From contig ML058337.1 of assembly GCA_003013855.2 (NCBI GenBank), positions 868,001-932,000 on the forward strand: a stretch of 64,000 nt of DNA, in the 5' to 3' direction. This DNA is from Liriodendron chinense. Lineage: Eukaryota > Streptophyta > Magnoliopsida > Magnoliales > Magnoliaceae. This document shows positions 54,664 to 64,000 of the stretch, piece after piece; within the stretch, counting starts at the first letter, position 1; each line of letters starts with the position of its first letter. The position numbers and the translations under genes are program-made. The notes beneath the pieces were generated by a model. It did not search any database and was not told the origin of the DNA. It was given only the letters and a program-made list of their open reading frames with translations.

Positions 54664-57595
54664 GATGCCCCTCTTTGGCAGAGGTTGCGTGCAACCGAAT
54701 GCCAAAGCGAGTGGACACCCCACTTTTGACCCAGTCATTCATAGATCATGGTTTGAAATCTTTGCTTACCTTTGCATCTGTGCCAATTGATCGTCTGGAA
54801 ATCGATCACTCGCACATACCACGAAAATTTGGAGAAAACGTTGCAATTGTCCCTGCAGTTTGCTGCAACCTGGGTACCCAATCGCAACCCTTCCATTCCC
54901 GATCGGTACTAACATCAGAAAGGTATAGCAGAGCCTCTGCGTCGTAGTCTTACTAGGATACTGACCCTGTGATTGATTGTGATGTTTGATGTTTTCCCGG
55001 ATCACTTCAGGAGTACTTGTTTCGCTTGACTGTCAAAGTGGTTAGATGCCCTGCGTCATGTAGTCTTACGGGATTCTACTACAGCCGACTTGGACTCAGT
55101 CAAGGTACTTCAGGCATCCACGCCTAGGTATGTGCGGGTGGACTTTTTCCACCCGATCTGCTAGTTTTGATGCTTGGTTTGCAATTCATTCATTCCTAGA
55201 TTGTGGTCTGGAATCTTTGTTATCCTTTGTATCTGAGTCAGTTGATTGTTTGGAGATTGATAACTAGCACATACCGCGAGGAGTTTGGAGAAAACATTGC
55301 GATTGTCCCTACAGTTTGCTGCAACCTGGGTACCCAATCGCAACCCTTCCATTCCGATCGGTACTAACATCGGAAAGGTACAGCAGAGCCTCTGCGTCGT
55401 AGTCTTACGAGGTTGCTGACCCTGAGATTGATTGTGTGATGTTTGATGTTTTCCCAGATCACTCCAGGAGTACTTGTTTCGCTTGACTGTCAAAGTGGTT
55501 AGATGCCCTACGTCATGTAGTCTTACGGGATTCTACTACGCCGACTTGGACTCAGTCAAGGTACTTCAGGCATCCACGCCTAGGAATGTGCGGGGTGAAC
55601 TCTTTCCACCCAATCTGCTGATTTTGATACTTGGGTTACAATTCATCGATTCCACCTGTTCAAATGGTTTCTTTGATCGAGCCTTTTGGCTTTCATCTTT
55701 TTATCTCTTGGCATGTGGTACGACCGCACTGACACTGGAGTTTAGTTCGACCGTACTTTGAGTGCATTGGATCCGATGGTCTCCCGGGAAACCGCGAGAC
55801 ATCGGATCTTATTTGATTTTTGCGTCGGCTCTTACCCAAAGATATGGAAGATCTCCTGGTGTTTTGGAGGCAGAACGCTCTACTGGGAAAATATTTTTGG
55901 ATTTTTGAAAAGATACCTACTCTGGGGAGTGATACTCCGTGGGGTTTTTATTTACAAATAGGAATATTATTTTTTGTCTTTTGAAATGGAAATCTGGTCT
56001 GCACATGCCTCCACTAGGGATGCCTTTGGGGTCTTTAGGCTAACCGACTTTATTTTGAAAGCAGGTAAACATGATGATTGATGCGATGGATGCTGATGCA
56101 TGGAGATGCATATTTGATGATGGATGCATGGCTTGGCTCATTCTCTTTCAGTTTGATGATTTTGCTTTTACTGGAGATGCATAGAATTTTGAGCTTATTG
56201 CTTGCAGGGTTGTGCTCCCATGGGGTTTTTCTTTTTTATACGGGCGTTTGGTCAGCGGGTTGGTCAAGATCCCAACCCGTGGTCGATCAGGTCCATCGTC
56301 ACAAGATGCTGTTTCTTTGCTAATGAGAATGTACGAGGATGTTACCCGACTTCAAGATGTTCTTCTGGGCATAAATGCGATTGAGACGGTGCTTGGTCGC
56401 TAGTTTTGGTCAAGATTCCAATTTGCGGGCGATTGGATCCGTTATCCCAAACTGTGAAGTGAGCGGAGTTCGAGACTCCTGAAGTGTAGTGCTGGGGGAT
56501 AGTGACAATTTTTGTGATTTTTGCAAATATTTGGTCCGAACCTTTACCTGAGTGGTCAGGATAGAGATCGGTTATTGAAAACAAAGGAAATATTTTTTGT
56601 GTTTTTGAAAATATTTAGGTTTGAAAGCAAGGGAAATATTTTGTGATTTTTGAAAATATTTTGCAATGTTTTGGTATTTTGTTGGATTTTTCTGAAATGC
56701 AGGGAAAAGGTATGGAATTTTCATCCATTTCCAACTTCTACTGCTAGGTAAGGCACTCGATCCATTTTACGCCAGCGAGCAAGATGAGTCTCACACAGTT
56801 AAGTGCCATAGTTTTACATCTTCGGATGAGAGAATTTTGAGGGTTTTCAAGTCAACACACCCACAAAGTTGCATGTTCCTCATGTGCAATACACATAGAC
56901 CACGTATTGTCCGACGGACTCCTTCGGCCACAAAATGAGCCACATCCTCACATTTCCCTTTGTCAATCCAGTTTGGGGCCTTACGTTTCTCACAATTCCG
57001 TGAGGGTGCGCTCCACCTCCCAACAGCCTTAATCCCCTTCATGAGTTTTAGGAACAGGGAACATCCGTCAAATTCAACAGCGACTTCTAAATCAAGGTTG
57101 TCTATCACGGTGCGTTCAACACGAACAGGGTCGTGGGGTTCTGCCTGCCTCAACCTTTACCTGTTTTAAAGATTCGGACACCCGTACGATCAACTGTCAG
57201 CCATGTCTGGAACAGGTTGGGAAAGAAAGCCCCCGAGAAGTTAATCCCAGTGTAGTTTTAGGTCTTCGGACCGCTGGAGGATAAATTGGTGCAGTTGAAA
57301 TTGATGATGAATTTTTTTTTTGTTTTGAGAAAGTTCCAGTCTTCAACTTAAACGATCAAGATTGATACTGGTTTTTATAGAAAGCTCAAAATCTTTTTGA
57401 TATTTTTGGAAATGATCCGGGTTATCGACCTTGATCCCATCGGTTGAGGCCGATGCCGGTTTTTGGTTAAAAGCAAGAAAAGGACCCCCGAGAAATTAAT
57501 CCCAGTGTAGTTTAATGTCTTCAGACCAAAAATCTGTACATGCTGAAAATACATTCTTTTTGTGATTTTTTGAAATGTTCCCGGCTGTTGAATCT
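54664..57595 (-). other. Non-coding 3' region of T2 copy 2
   Basis: It mirrors 4058-7013. It includes the polypurine tract (54664-54676), the ~455-bp tandem duplication (54690-55620; GAGTACTTGTTTCGCTTGAC at about 55009 and 55467) and, at 57240-57595, about two units of the ~155-bp array. Short frames occur but none is conserved with copy 1. Confidence 0.8.
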
Positions 57596-59634
57596 TGATA
57601 GTACGTCGGGTAGTCTAACACGACACCCACGTATGTATATGCGGAAGTGTAAAGAGCAACTAGAATTATAGCTAAACCTATAGGAGGGGGTGATTAGCAC
57701 CTTTTTTGAAATTCTTTTCGCCTACTTATATATTTAAACAAATCAAACTAAGTAAGCAAGAACATTTCGGCTTCCAAGCCTAAGTGGATCCAATCACAAG
57801 ACTAGCATATGATTAAGTAATAAACAACCTAGTCTAAAGCATGCATAGGTAATCAAAAGATTTAACTAATCAAGCTCCTAACCTATGCAACCTATGTAGA
57901 CTAATGAGAGTGGATCAATGAGCTCAAGTCTACACAACTAGTGAAAGTACATCTTGTGTGTGGATGTGCCTAATTAGTGCCTAGCATACATTCCTATCAA
58001 GCATTCATAATTAAACAATTAAACTAACAATGCTAAGATATCAATGTGCTTAATTCAATCACAAACACAAGTATGTATAGTGGTTCGACTTTGGGTCTAG
58101 TCCACTCCCGGTTCAAGTACTCAAACCCTTTGAGCACACCGGCATTCACTAACGGAGGTTTTAAATGAGGTTCACCTCTCAACCTTTACACGGAGGTTTT
58201 ACCAGTTCACCTCTCAACCATGACCGGAGTTTTGGACAAAGGGCTAACTCTTAACCCAAACGGAGTTTTGGACATAGGCTAACTCTCAACCCGACGCACA
58301 GTTTACGCCCGTGCTGGTGGCTCCCCCTTGGAGACTTTGTTTAGGCTCGACAAACGTGCCAAGGAACGGCTAACGTCTCCTAGATTTTAGGCCCAACTAA
58401 TAGGCCAAGGATCGGCTAACGACCCTAGGTCGAGTTTGTCAAACAAACTCTACACTCAACTCCCACAGGGAATTGAGTGGATGGACTCTTAGCAAGACAA
58501 CCTTACTTGTTGGATGAGCCCCTTGTTTAGCACCGGTTCGGGTTGCTTGATCTCCGCTCTCCTGTGCTTCAATCAGCTTCCCTTACTCCCTCAATCGTGT
58601 CGTCGTTGCGTCGCCAATGCCTCAGCTACACTCGATTAAACACCTTACATGTGATGCCTTTGAGATGCCCAAGGTGATAGGAGGATGGTTGAATCTCCTA
58701 CATGAGGTATGTAGCTTGTTCTAACTAGGAGATTCACCTAGAGGGTCTTCTAGAGGTCTTGGACAAGGGTTATGCCTATATGGAATAGTGTCTCACCTCT
58801 AGATTTGAGAGAGGAATCAAGTCATCTCTAGATTGCAATTGAATGCCCACACTTGTGTTTAAAACACAAGGGATATGACTTGAAACCCTCCTCTTTGAGG
58901 CCTCATATGATGTAGAAAAGGTGTGGGGAATAGGTTCTCAAAACCCTCTCTATTGCCCCTCAAAATGAGCCAAGCCCTTATATAGAACAATGCACAACGG
59001 ATTGAAAACGGGCAAATAACAGCTAGTACCGACCGGTTGCACGACCGGTCGGCCAGGGGCCATGACCGGTCGTCCATGGTCCACGACCGGTCGGCCATAG
59101 GCCTAGAAAGAGGACAGAAGGTTGCTGTCTCTGCTGAGAAGACTGTCCGACCGGTCGGACCTAGCCCAGCGGACCGGTCGCACGACCGGTCGCCCATATG
59201 GTCTGCACAACAGTGCTGCTGTCCACTCTGGACTGACTGTCCGACCGGTCTTGACCGGTCAGCCAAGGGTCCACGTCCGGTCGTGACCGGTCGGACAGGC
59301 CTGGGTTCAGCCTGAATGTCTGCTGACCCTGCTATTCTTCAACCCTCTTGCATAGGCCAAGTTTTGGGTGCACTTTTGGGACACCTAGGGCCAATCTATG
59401 ATGACTAAAGGTTTCCTAATATGGTCAAGGTCATCAAAGAGGTTAAGGGTTGGGTTTTGGTCAAGGTTAAGGCGCATCAAGGCATCACTTTTACCTGTAT
59501 CTTCTTCCTTGATGCAGCGGGGCCATCTGAGTCTTTGGTCTTCGTCTTCATTAGGCTCAATCGACACTAGACTCACTAACGTAAGTGATTGACAAACAAG
59601 GTGCACTAGTATGCCACAGAAAAGTGCACTAACA
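57596..59634 (-). repeat. S-family 3' LTR, 2039 bp
   Basis: Plus-strand boundaries TGATAGTACG and GCACTAACA. Minus-strand TATA box TATATAAG at 58984-58977. The GACCGGTC cluster (59028-59300) lies just upstream of it. Confidence 0.88.
59028..59300 (-). repeat. GACCGGTC palindrome cluster in S LTR
   Basis: Nine exact GACCGGTC plus near variants, mostly flanked by GGCC or CC, starting about 45 bases upstream of the TATA box. This is the intact-looking form of the cluster; the other S LTRs carry decayed forms. Confidence 0.9.
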
Positions 59635-60664
59635 ATCTCCCCTTTTGTCAATTACTTACAAAAACCTAACCTACCAAAACAAAATACATGTTCAAGATAT
59701 TACATTGATAATGAATTAAATACAGGACTCTTGACATGCCTAATCTAAGCTGCTCCTCTTCAGTTTGCTCCCCCATAACCTATCAATTCTTGCATCACAA
59801 AACATAGCAAACTAGTTTTGGTGGGATTTGATCTTTCTCCCCCTTTTTGTTAGTAATTGACAAACTATTCTCTCCCCCTTAATGATATACTAATAAGGTT
59901 AAGGTAAGAGTAGATAGTGTGTCGCAGTTATAACTATAAGCACATGCTAACAAGGAGAGTATAGGGTGCATGATACGTAAATGCATGAAGCATGCTAAGG
60001 AACATGATTAACAAGAAAATGTAACTATCTAAACATAGTTAATCATGCATAATTGGTCAAAGATATACATTTGCAATAAAAGCACAAAGGGCTTATAGCC
60101 CAATCAACCAACCTCCCCTATTGGTATATCAAGACCAATACTAAGCAAAGATTAGCATACAATGAAGCATGAAACTCAAGATGATTAGCTAATCTAAGCC
60201 GGATGATAGTCTAGCAAGCAAATATACAAATTTAAGCAAGGCTAAACTATCGAATTTGGGCTAAAGAGGCTTGAATCCTCTGATTTGCCCATAAGCACAA
60301 AAATGAGGCTAAAATCCTCAGATTTTATCTATTGAGCTCAATATGGTCTCCTAAGGTCACCTAACCTAGATCACAACCCCCTTGGGTATGATTAATAGGA
60401 CCCAACATGCTTGTTGGGAGGGAATTCATCTATCCTAGATTTTTTTCCCTTAAGTTCATTCTAAGTTGGAGAGCAATGATCGGTAGGGGATATGACAATA
60501 GTTCCTACCCAAGTTATTGTTGACCTCAACTAATCATTTTACTTATAGTTCAACATGAGGCAATATAGATTCTCCTTTTTAGGTAGACATGATGCTAGTG
60601 CTCCGGTATCGGATCTTACTCTAGACGGTTACGTTCTTGAAGAGCAACCTGCTCTGATACCAAT
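59635..60664 (-). other. S element internal remnant, no coding sequence
   Basis: It contains the polypurine tract at the left end and the primer site at the right. Between them is A/T-rich sequence without any gag or pol motif; the 65-codon frame at 60555-60752 overlaps the primer site and is not a gene. Confidence 0.75.
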
Positions 60665-61192
60665 TGATAGTATGTCGGGTAGTTTAACACGACACCCACG
60701 TATGTATATGCGGAAGCGTAAAGAGCAACTAGAATTATGGCTAAACCTATAGGAGGGGGTGATTAGCACCTTTTTTGAAATTCTTTTCGCCTACTTGTAT
60801 ATTTAAACAAATCAAACTAAGTAAGCAAGAACATTTCGGCTTCCAAGCCTAAGTGGATCCAATTACAAGACTAGCATATGATTAAGCAATAAACAACCTA
60901 GTCTAAAGCATGCATAGGTAATCAAAAGATTTAACTAATCAAGCTCCTAACCTATGCAACCTATGTAGACTAATGAGAGTGGATCAATGAGCTCAAGTCT
61001 ACACAACTAGTGAAAGTACATCTTGTGTGTGGATGTGCCTAATTAGTGCCTAGCATACATTCCTATCAAGCATTCATAATTAAACAATTAAACTAACAAT
61101 GCTAAGATATCAATGTGCTTAATTCAATCACAAACACAAGTATGTATAGTGGTTCGACTTTGGGTCTAGTCCACTCCCGGTTCAAGTACTCA
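60665..61192 (-). repeat. S-family 5' LTR, truncated
   Basis: It matches 57596-58123 with seven transitions and no transversion by eye, then stops abruptly at the junction with T2 internal sequence, so the outer three quarters including the promoter are gone. Confidence 0.88.
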
Positions 61193-62450
61193 TACATCCT
61201 TGTTCACAAGGTGTGGTGGGTTCCTTGGAATTTTTCCATATGGATGGGCTTTTGGGGCCTCATTGAAACTTAGATTTCTTTGGACCATGTGTGCACCACT
61301 ACACTTTGTTCATGTAGGATTTTTTTTTTCTTTCACGCTTTTTCTTTTGATGGATGGAGGACTTGAGTTACTTGATCATCTACAAGTCCCATGAGTGAGT
61401 TGTCTCAACAATCTCACTAGGTTCAAATGGTTTTTCCATGTGGTAAGAAAGTGGTTCTCAAGAGTTTCCTTTAATGTCATGAATCTCAAATGGATGATTC
61501 ATCTTTCAAGTGAGCTATCCATGCAACCATAGCTCCTTGAACTTCTCTTTGGGGTGCTTGATGGGTCATCCACCATCATACTCAAAGATGAGTGATTTTT
61601 TTTTTTTTTGAGAAAGAATGATACCCATAAGTTGCCCAATTTTGTCCCATGCTTTGGGGCATTTTGGATTTTGATCTTCAAGTGGGCTATGTATATCATT
61701 TTTAGCCATTTTCATGATGGTTGTGTGACTCATCAAGCCATGCCCTCTTGTGCTCAAATGGTCCCCCTTTTTTGTAAAGAAATTGGTGCACATAAGTTGC
61801 CCAAACTTGTCCTTACATGGGCATTTCCAACTTTGATTCTTCATGTGGGCTATGTGCATCCAATTTTTACCATTAGCTTCTTTGATTCATATGTTTGTGG
61901 GTAGACCGTCATGTTGTACTTTCATCAAGATGATGCACATAGGGGTGCCCATGGTTAACCCGTGAATGGGTCCTCATGTTCTTCAAGTGGGCTATGTGCT
62001 CTCTTCAATCCATTGAGGTGAGGCATTTGGGTTGCTCTTGGGGGCCCACTTCCTTTCTATTCCCCACTTGTCCATGTACATGTGTAAAAAGATGGAAACA
62101 TCTTAAGTGAGGATCATGGCCTTGGTATAAAAAGTGGATCAATCCTTGGCCACATATGGACTTTGAAGAGGGACTCCTCATGTGAAGTAAGATTCTTATC
62201 TCTCGTTGATCTCATGGCACTTGAGTGCATTTGTTGTCCAAAGTGTGACCTTGGATGATGGGCTTTCCTTGCCTAAGACATGACATGCAACCTTCTTTAA
62301 GGTGGGCCTTGCTTTCTTCAATGGGCCCAACACATATCCTAGGTAACACATGGAGTCAGACTTTGGATTTTGCATTTAAATGTGAGCCCAATCCCATGGA
62401 TTTCCTGGATGATAATTTGGATTTTAACGGGTAAAGGATAGGGACTTACC
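61193..62450 (-). other. T2 internal block, copy 2
   Basis: Reverse complement of 545-1818. It contains the same AGTGGGCTATGTG-type dispersed motifs and a T-run at 61600-61610. It ends at the splice-donor-like GTAAGTCCC (minus strand, 62451-62443). Confidence 0.7.
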
Positions 62451-63220
62451 TTGCTTTATTTGGCTTCTGACGGGGCTGACTGTGATTTGAGTGGTCCGAA
62501 TTGCTTGAATTGGTCCTGTGGGCCCTTTCCAGACTTCGGCTTTGCTTTGAAGCACTTATCCTTGATGTTTCGCGAGGCTAAGAAGGCTTTCCATGGTGCG
62601 GATGCTGACTTAAACTGCTCAGATTGCTCTTTTCAACCATGTGGGTCCACTTGATGTTAGATATTGGACTCTGGCCTCCTTTCTTGACAATCAAACCCTC
62701 GATATTGCTACTTGATGGCTCATGCAAGCTTTTCCATGGTTTAGATCGTGATGATCTACTCTTTGAACGGCTCAGATTGCTTGTGGGCCCCTCTTGATCA
62801 ACTTTCCTTCTCTTTGACCTGATCAGGCCCATGTTGGCCGCATTACTTCCTGATTGGACAGGTGGGGTATCTTCCAAATGATTCTAGTCAACCTCCAACG
62901 AAATCTGGAGTGTATTGGAGCCTTGGCGGCCCTCAGGGTGCCATCTACTGATGTGGACTGTCAGCCTCACCTACCAACGACCATGGAGCCAATCTCGCGG
63001 AGAGAGAGGAAGCGCGTCCATACGGGCGGCCCACAGCGGGCCGCCCAAGGCTCGCCTCTTGTGCGGCCTGGGTTGGCTCTGGTTCGGATAGTGAGAACAT
63101 TCCCCTGGCTGCTGTCTCCCTCATCCCTGTACCCGATTTTTCGATCCAGCCATGAATCTCTTCCTTGTCTCTTCTTTCCTTCTCTTTTTGTCCTCTTCTT
63201 AGTTTGTCCTTTCTCAAGCA
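62451..63220. other. Unassigned segment beyond T2 homology
   Basis: There is no match to copy 1 upstream of its GTAAGT. GATTGCT-TGTGGG-CC phrases recur near 62500, 62620 and 62780. A G/C-rich CGGGCGGCCCACAGCGGGCC stretch lies at 63020. No domain was recognised in the frames here (such as minus 62578-62877). Confidence 0.4.
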
Positions 63221-63652
63221 ATGGATGGTGGAGATCTAGGGGCTGTGGGGGCTATCCATGATGGGTCCCATACTTCAAGAGGTGGTGAAGGCTTTAATGA
63301 TGGTGGAATCTCTTTAATGGATCATGGTATAGATGGAGCATTGAATGGGGCTATTGATGATGGATTAGGGGTGGTGGTTGGTGGAGCTTTGAATGGCCCC
63401 ATTAATGGCAGCCATGCTGAAATTTCAGATTTGAATGGGCCATTGATTATGGGAGAAATGGATGGTATGGATGAGATGAGGAGATGGGACATAGGTGAGG
63501 CTATGTGTCCCTTGAGTGGGGGCTATATGGATGATGTGATTGATGGTGGTGATGGGGCTATGATGGACATAGATAGGCTGATCTCATGTTTGCCTTTTGG
63601 TAACTGTGAAGAGAGAAAATACTTTAACAAAAGGATTGAAACATTAAAGTAG
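63221..63652 (+). CDS. Hypothetical Gly/Asp-rich 143-codon ORF
   Basis: ATG 63221 follows a strongly CT-rich stretch (63150-63215) that resembles a plant 5' leader. The protein is rich in Gly, Asp and Met with repeated NGAI/NGPI-like and GGD motifs and ends CLPFGNCEERKYFNKRIETL. I recognise no domain. In position it could correspond to an antisense extra ORF of T2 copy 2, but its sequence does not resemble the PMD fragment of copy 1. It may equally be a chance frame in repetitive DNA. Confidence 0.25.
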   Translation: MDGGDLGAVGAIHDGSHTSRGGEGFNDGGISLMDHGIDGALNGAIDDGLGVVVGGALNGPINGSHAEISDLNGPLIMGEMDGMDEMRRWDIGEAMCPLSGGYMDDVIDGGDGAMMDIDRLISCLPFGNCEERKYFNKRIETLK

Positions 63653-64000
63653 GAAGAGAGATACTTATCTTCTGGGAAGAATGATTGGGAGAAATGCACT
63701 CACGGAAGGTACCCCATTAGTTGACTGGACATTTACGTTGAAAGCCCTGTAATATATTTTTTTTTTTTTGCATATATATGAACAAGAAAAAATGATTTTT
63801 TTTTAAATATATGTATGCAAATCATGCATGAAATGGAAATTTGTGCCAAGTGCCTGTCTGTCTATGCATGATTCGGATTTGTGCTTTTAGATGTAGGAAT
63901 CAGAATATTTGACTCGGCCTGATGTTATACTCGATTTTCTTAATTATTCACTAAGGGTCCTGGTCCCCTTAAGATAGTGCGCAATGGTATCCTTACCCTA
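63653..64000. other. A/T-rich tail, no feature recognised
   Basis: T-runs near 63757 and 63797 and ATATAT stretches; nothing coding is seen to the window end. Confidence 0.5.

Larger units (their letters stand above)
57596..61192 (-). mobile_element. S-family copia element, internally deleted, 5' LTR truncated
   Basis: The minus-strand element has its 3' LTR at 57596-59634, an internal region of only 1030 bases (59635-60664) and a 5' LTR cut short at 61192. The primer site TGGTATCAGAGC (minus, 60662-60651) and polypurine tract (minus of 59635-59649) are both present, so the remaining internal region is its two ends joined, or the element is a coding-free derivative. The overlapping LTR parts differ by seven transitions in about 525 bases, which makes it fairly young. 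Copia assignment rests on the primer site and LTR layout; the lineage is uncertain. Confidence 0.82.
53180..62450 (-). mobile_element. T2 retrotransposon copy 2, interrupted by an S element
   Basis: Reading on the minus strand from 62450: shared internal block (62450-61193), S-family insertion (61192-57596), tandem array remnant and 3' region (57595-54677), polypurine tract (54676-54664) and 3' LTR (54663-53180). Order and orientation mirror copy 1. Relative to copy 1 about 2.2 kb (copy-1 coordinates ~1819 to ~4058) is missing at the S insertion, so a deletion accompanied or followed that insertion. No RT or integrase is present. Confidence 0.75.

Noticed and set aside
59037..59315. ORF encoding repeated DRSxxRDRS-like peptides
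   Set aside because: The peptide repeat is a by-product of the GACCGGTC cluster read in one frame; the mirror frame is open on the other strand for the same reason.

Overview
This window is repeat-dense nuclear DNA from a plant. The evidence is nested Ty3/gypsy and Ty1/copia LTR retrotransposons of plant types (Tat-like with a second, archaeal-type RNase H; Athila-like), a Mutator-type and an hAT-type DNA transposon with correct 9-bp and 8-bp target duplications, and palindromic MITE-like elements. I found no convincing single-copy host gene, rRNA gene, complete tRNA gene or CRISPR array. The exact species cannot be read from the sequence.

Layout, left to right. 1-8502: the 3' part of a long Tat-like element (family T2), with an antisense plant-mobile-domain (PMD) fragment, a ~155-bp tandem array, a ~455-bp tandem array, a polypurine tract and a 1489-bp LTR. 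8503-11600: an internally deleted minus-strand chromovirus-like element (gag and protease remnants between two LTRs). 11601-15743: MITE-like DNA split by a 2.7-kb solo LTR. 15744-28409: a copia-type LTR (family S) split by the best-preserved element of the window, a 10.6-kb Tat/Retand-like element (family T1, 17707-28302). T1 has 916-bp LTRs differing at 4 positions, a 1704-codon gag-pol frame, and a spliced-looking antisense gene with its own TATA box. 28611-30510: a deleted copia element with short LTRs. 30571-32668: a solo LTR. 32874-33639: an hAT element. 34.2-36.1 kb: palindromic elements and a SINE-like element. 37590-51273: a decayed Athila-like element. Its 5' LTR holds a MULE that itself holds a solo LTR; a solo S LTR (itself holding another solo LTR) lies between gag and protease; a solo T2 LTR lies between protease and RT. 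51274-53179: two further truncated LTRs. 53180-62450: a second T2 copy on the minus strand, interrupted by a deleted S element. 62451-64000: unassigned.

The two T2 copies form a widely spaced inverted repeat whose LTRs face inward around about 45 kb. Target-site duplications could be read for eight retroelement or solo-LTR insertions and both DNA transposons, so most boundaries and the order of nesting follow directly from the sequence.

The least expected pattern is in the LTR promoters. Unrelated LTR families carry clusters of the 8-bp palindrome GACCGGTC, or of GATCGATC / GATCAATC / GATTGATC, upstream of their TATA boxes. The variants look like successive stages of methylcytosine decay of one motif. 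The T1 LTR instead carries a 58-bp-period array of perfect hairpins, and the T2 LTR an array of TGAGTCA-like sites. Identities and ages quoted are by eye.
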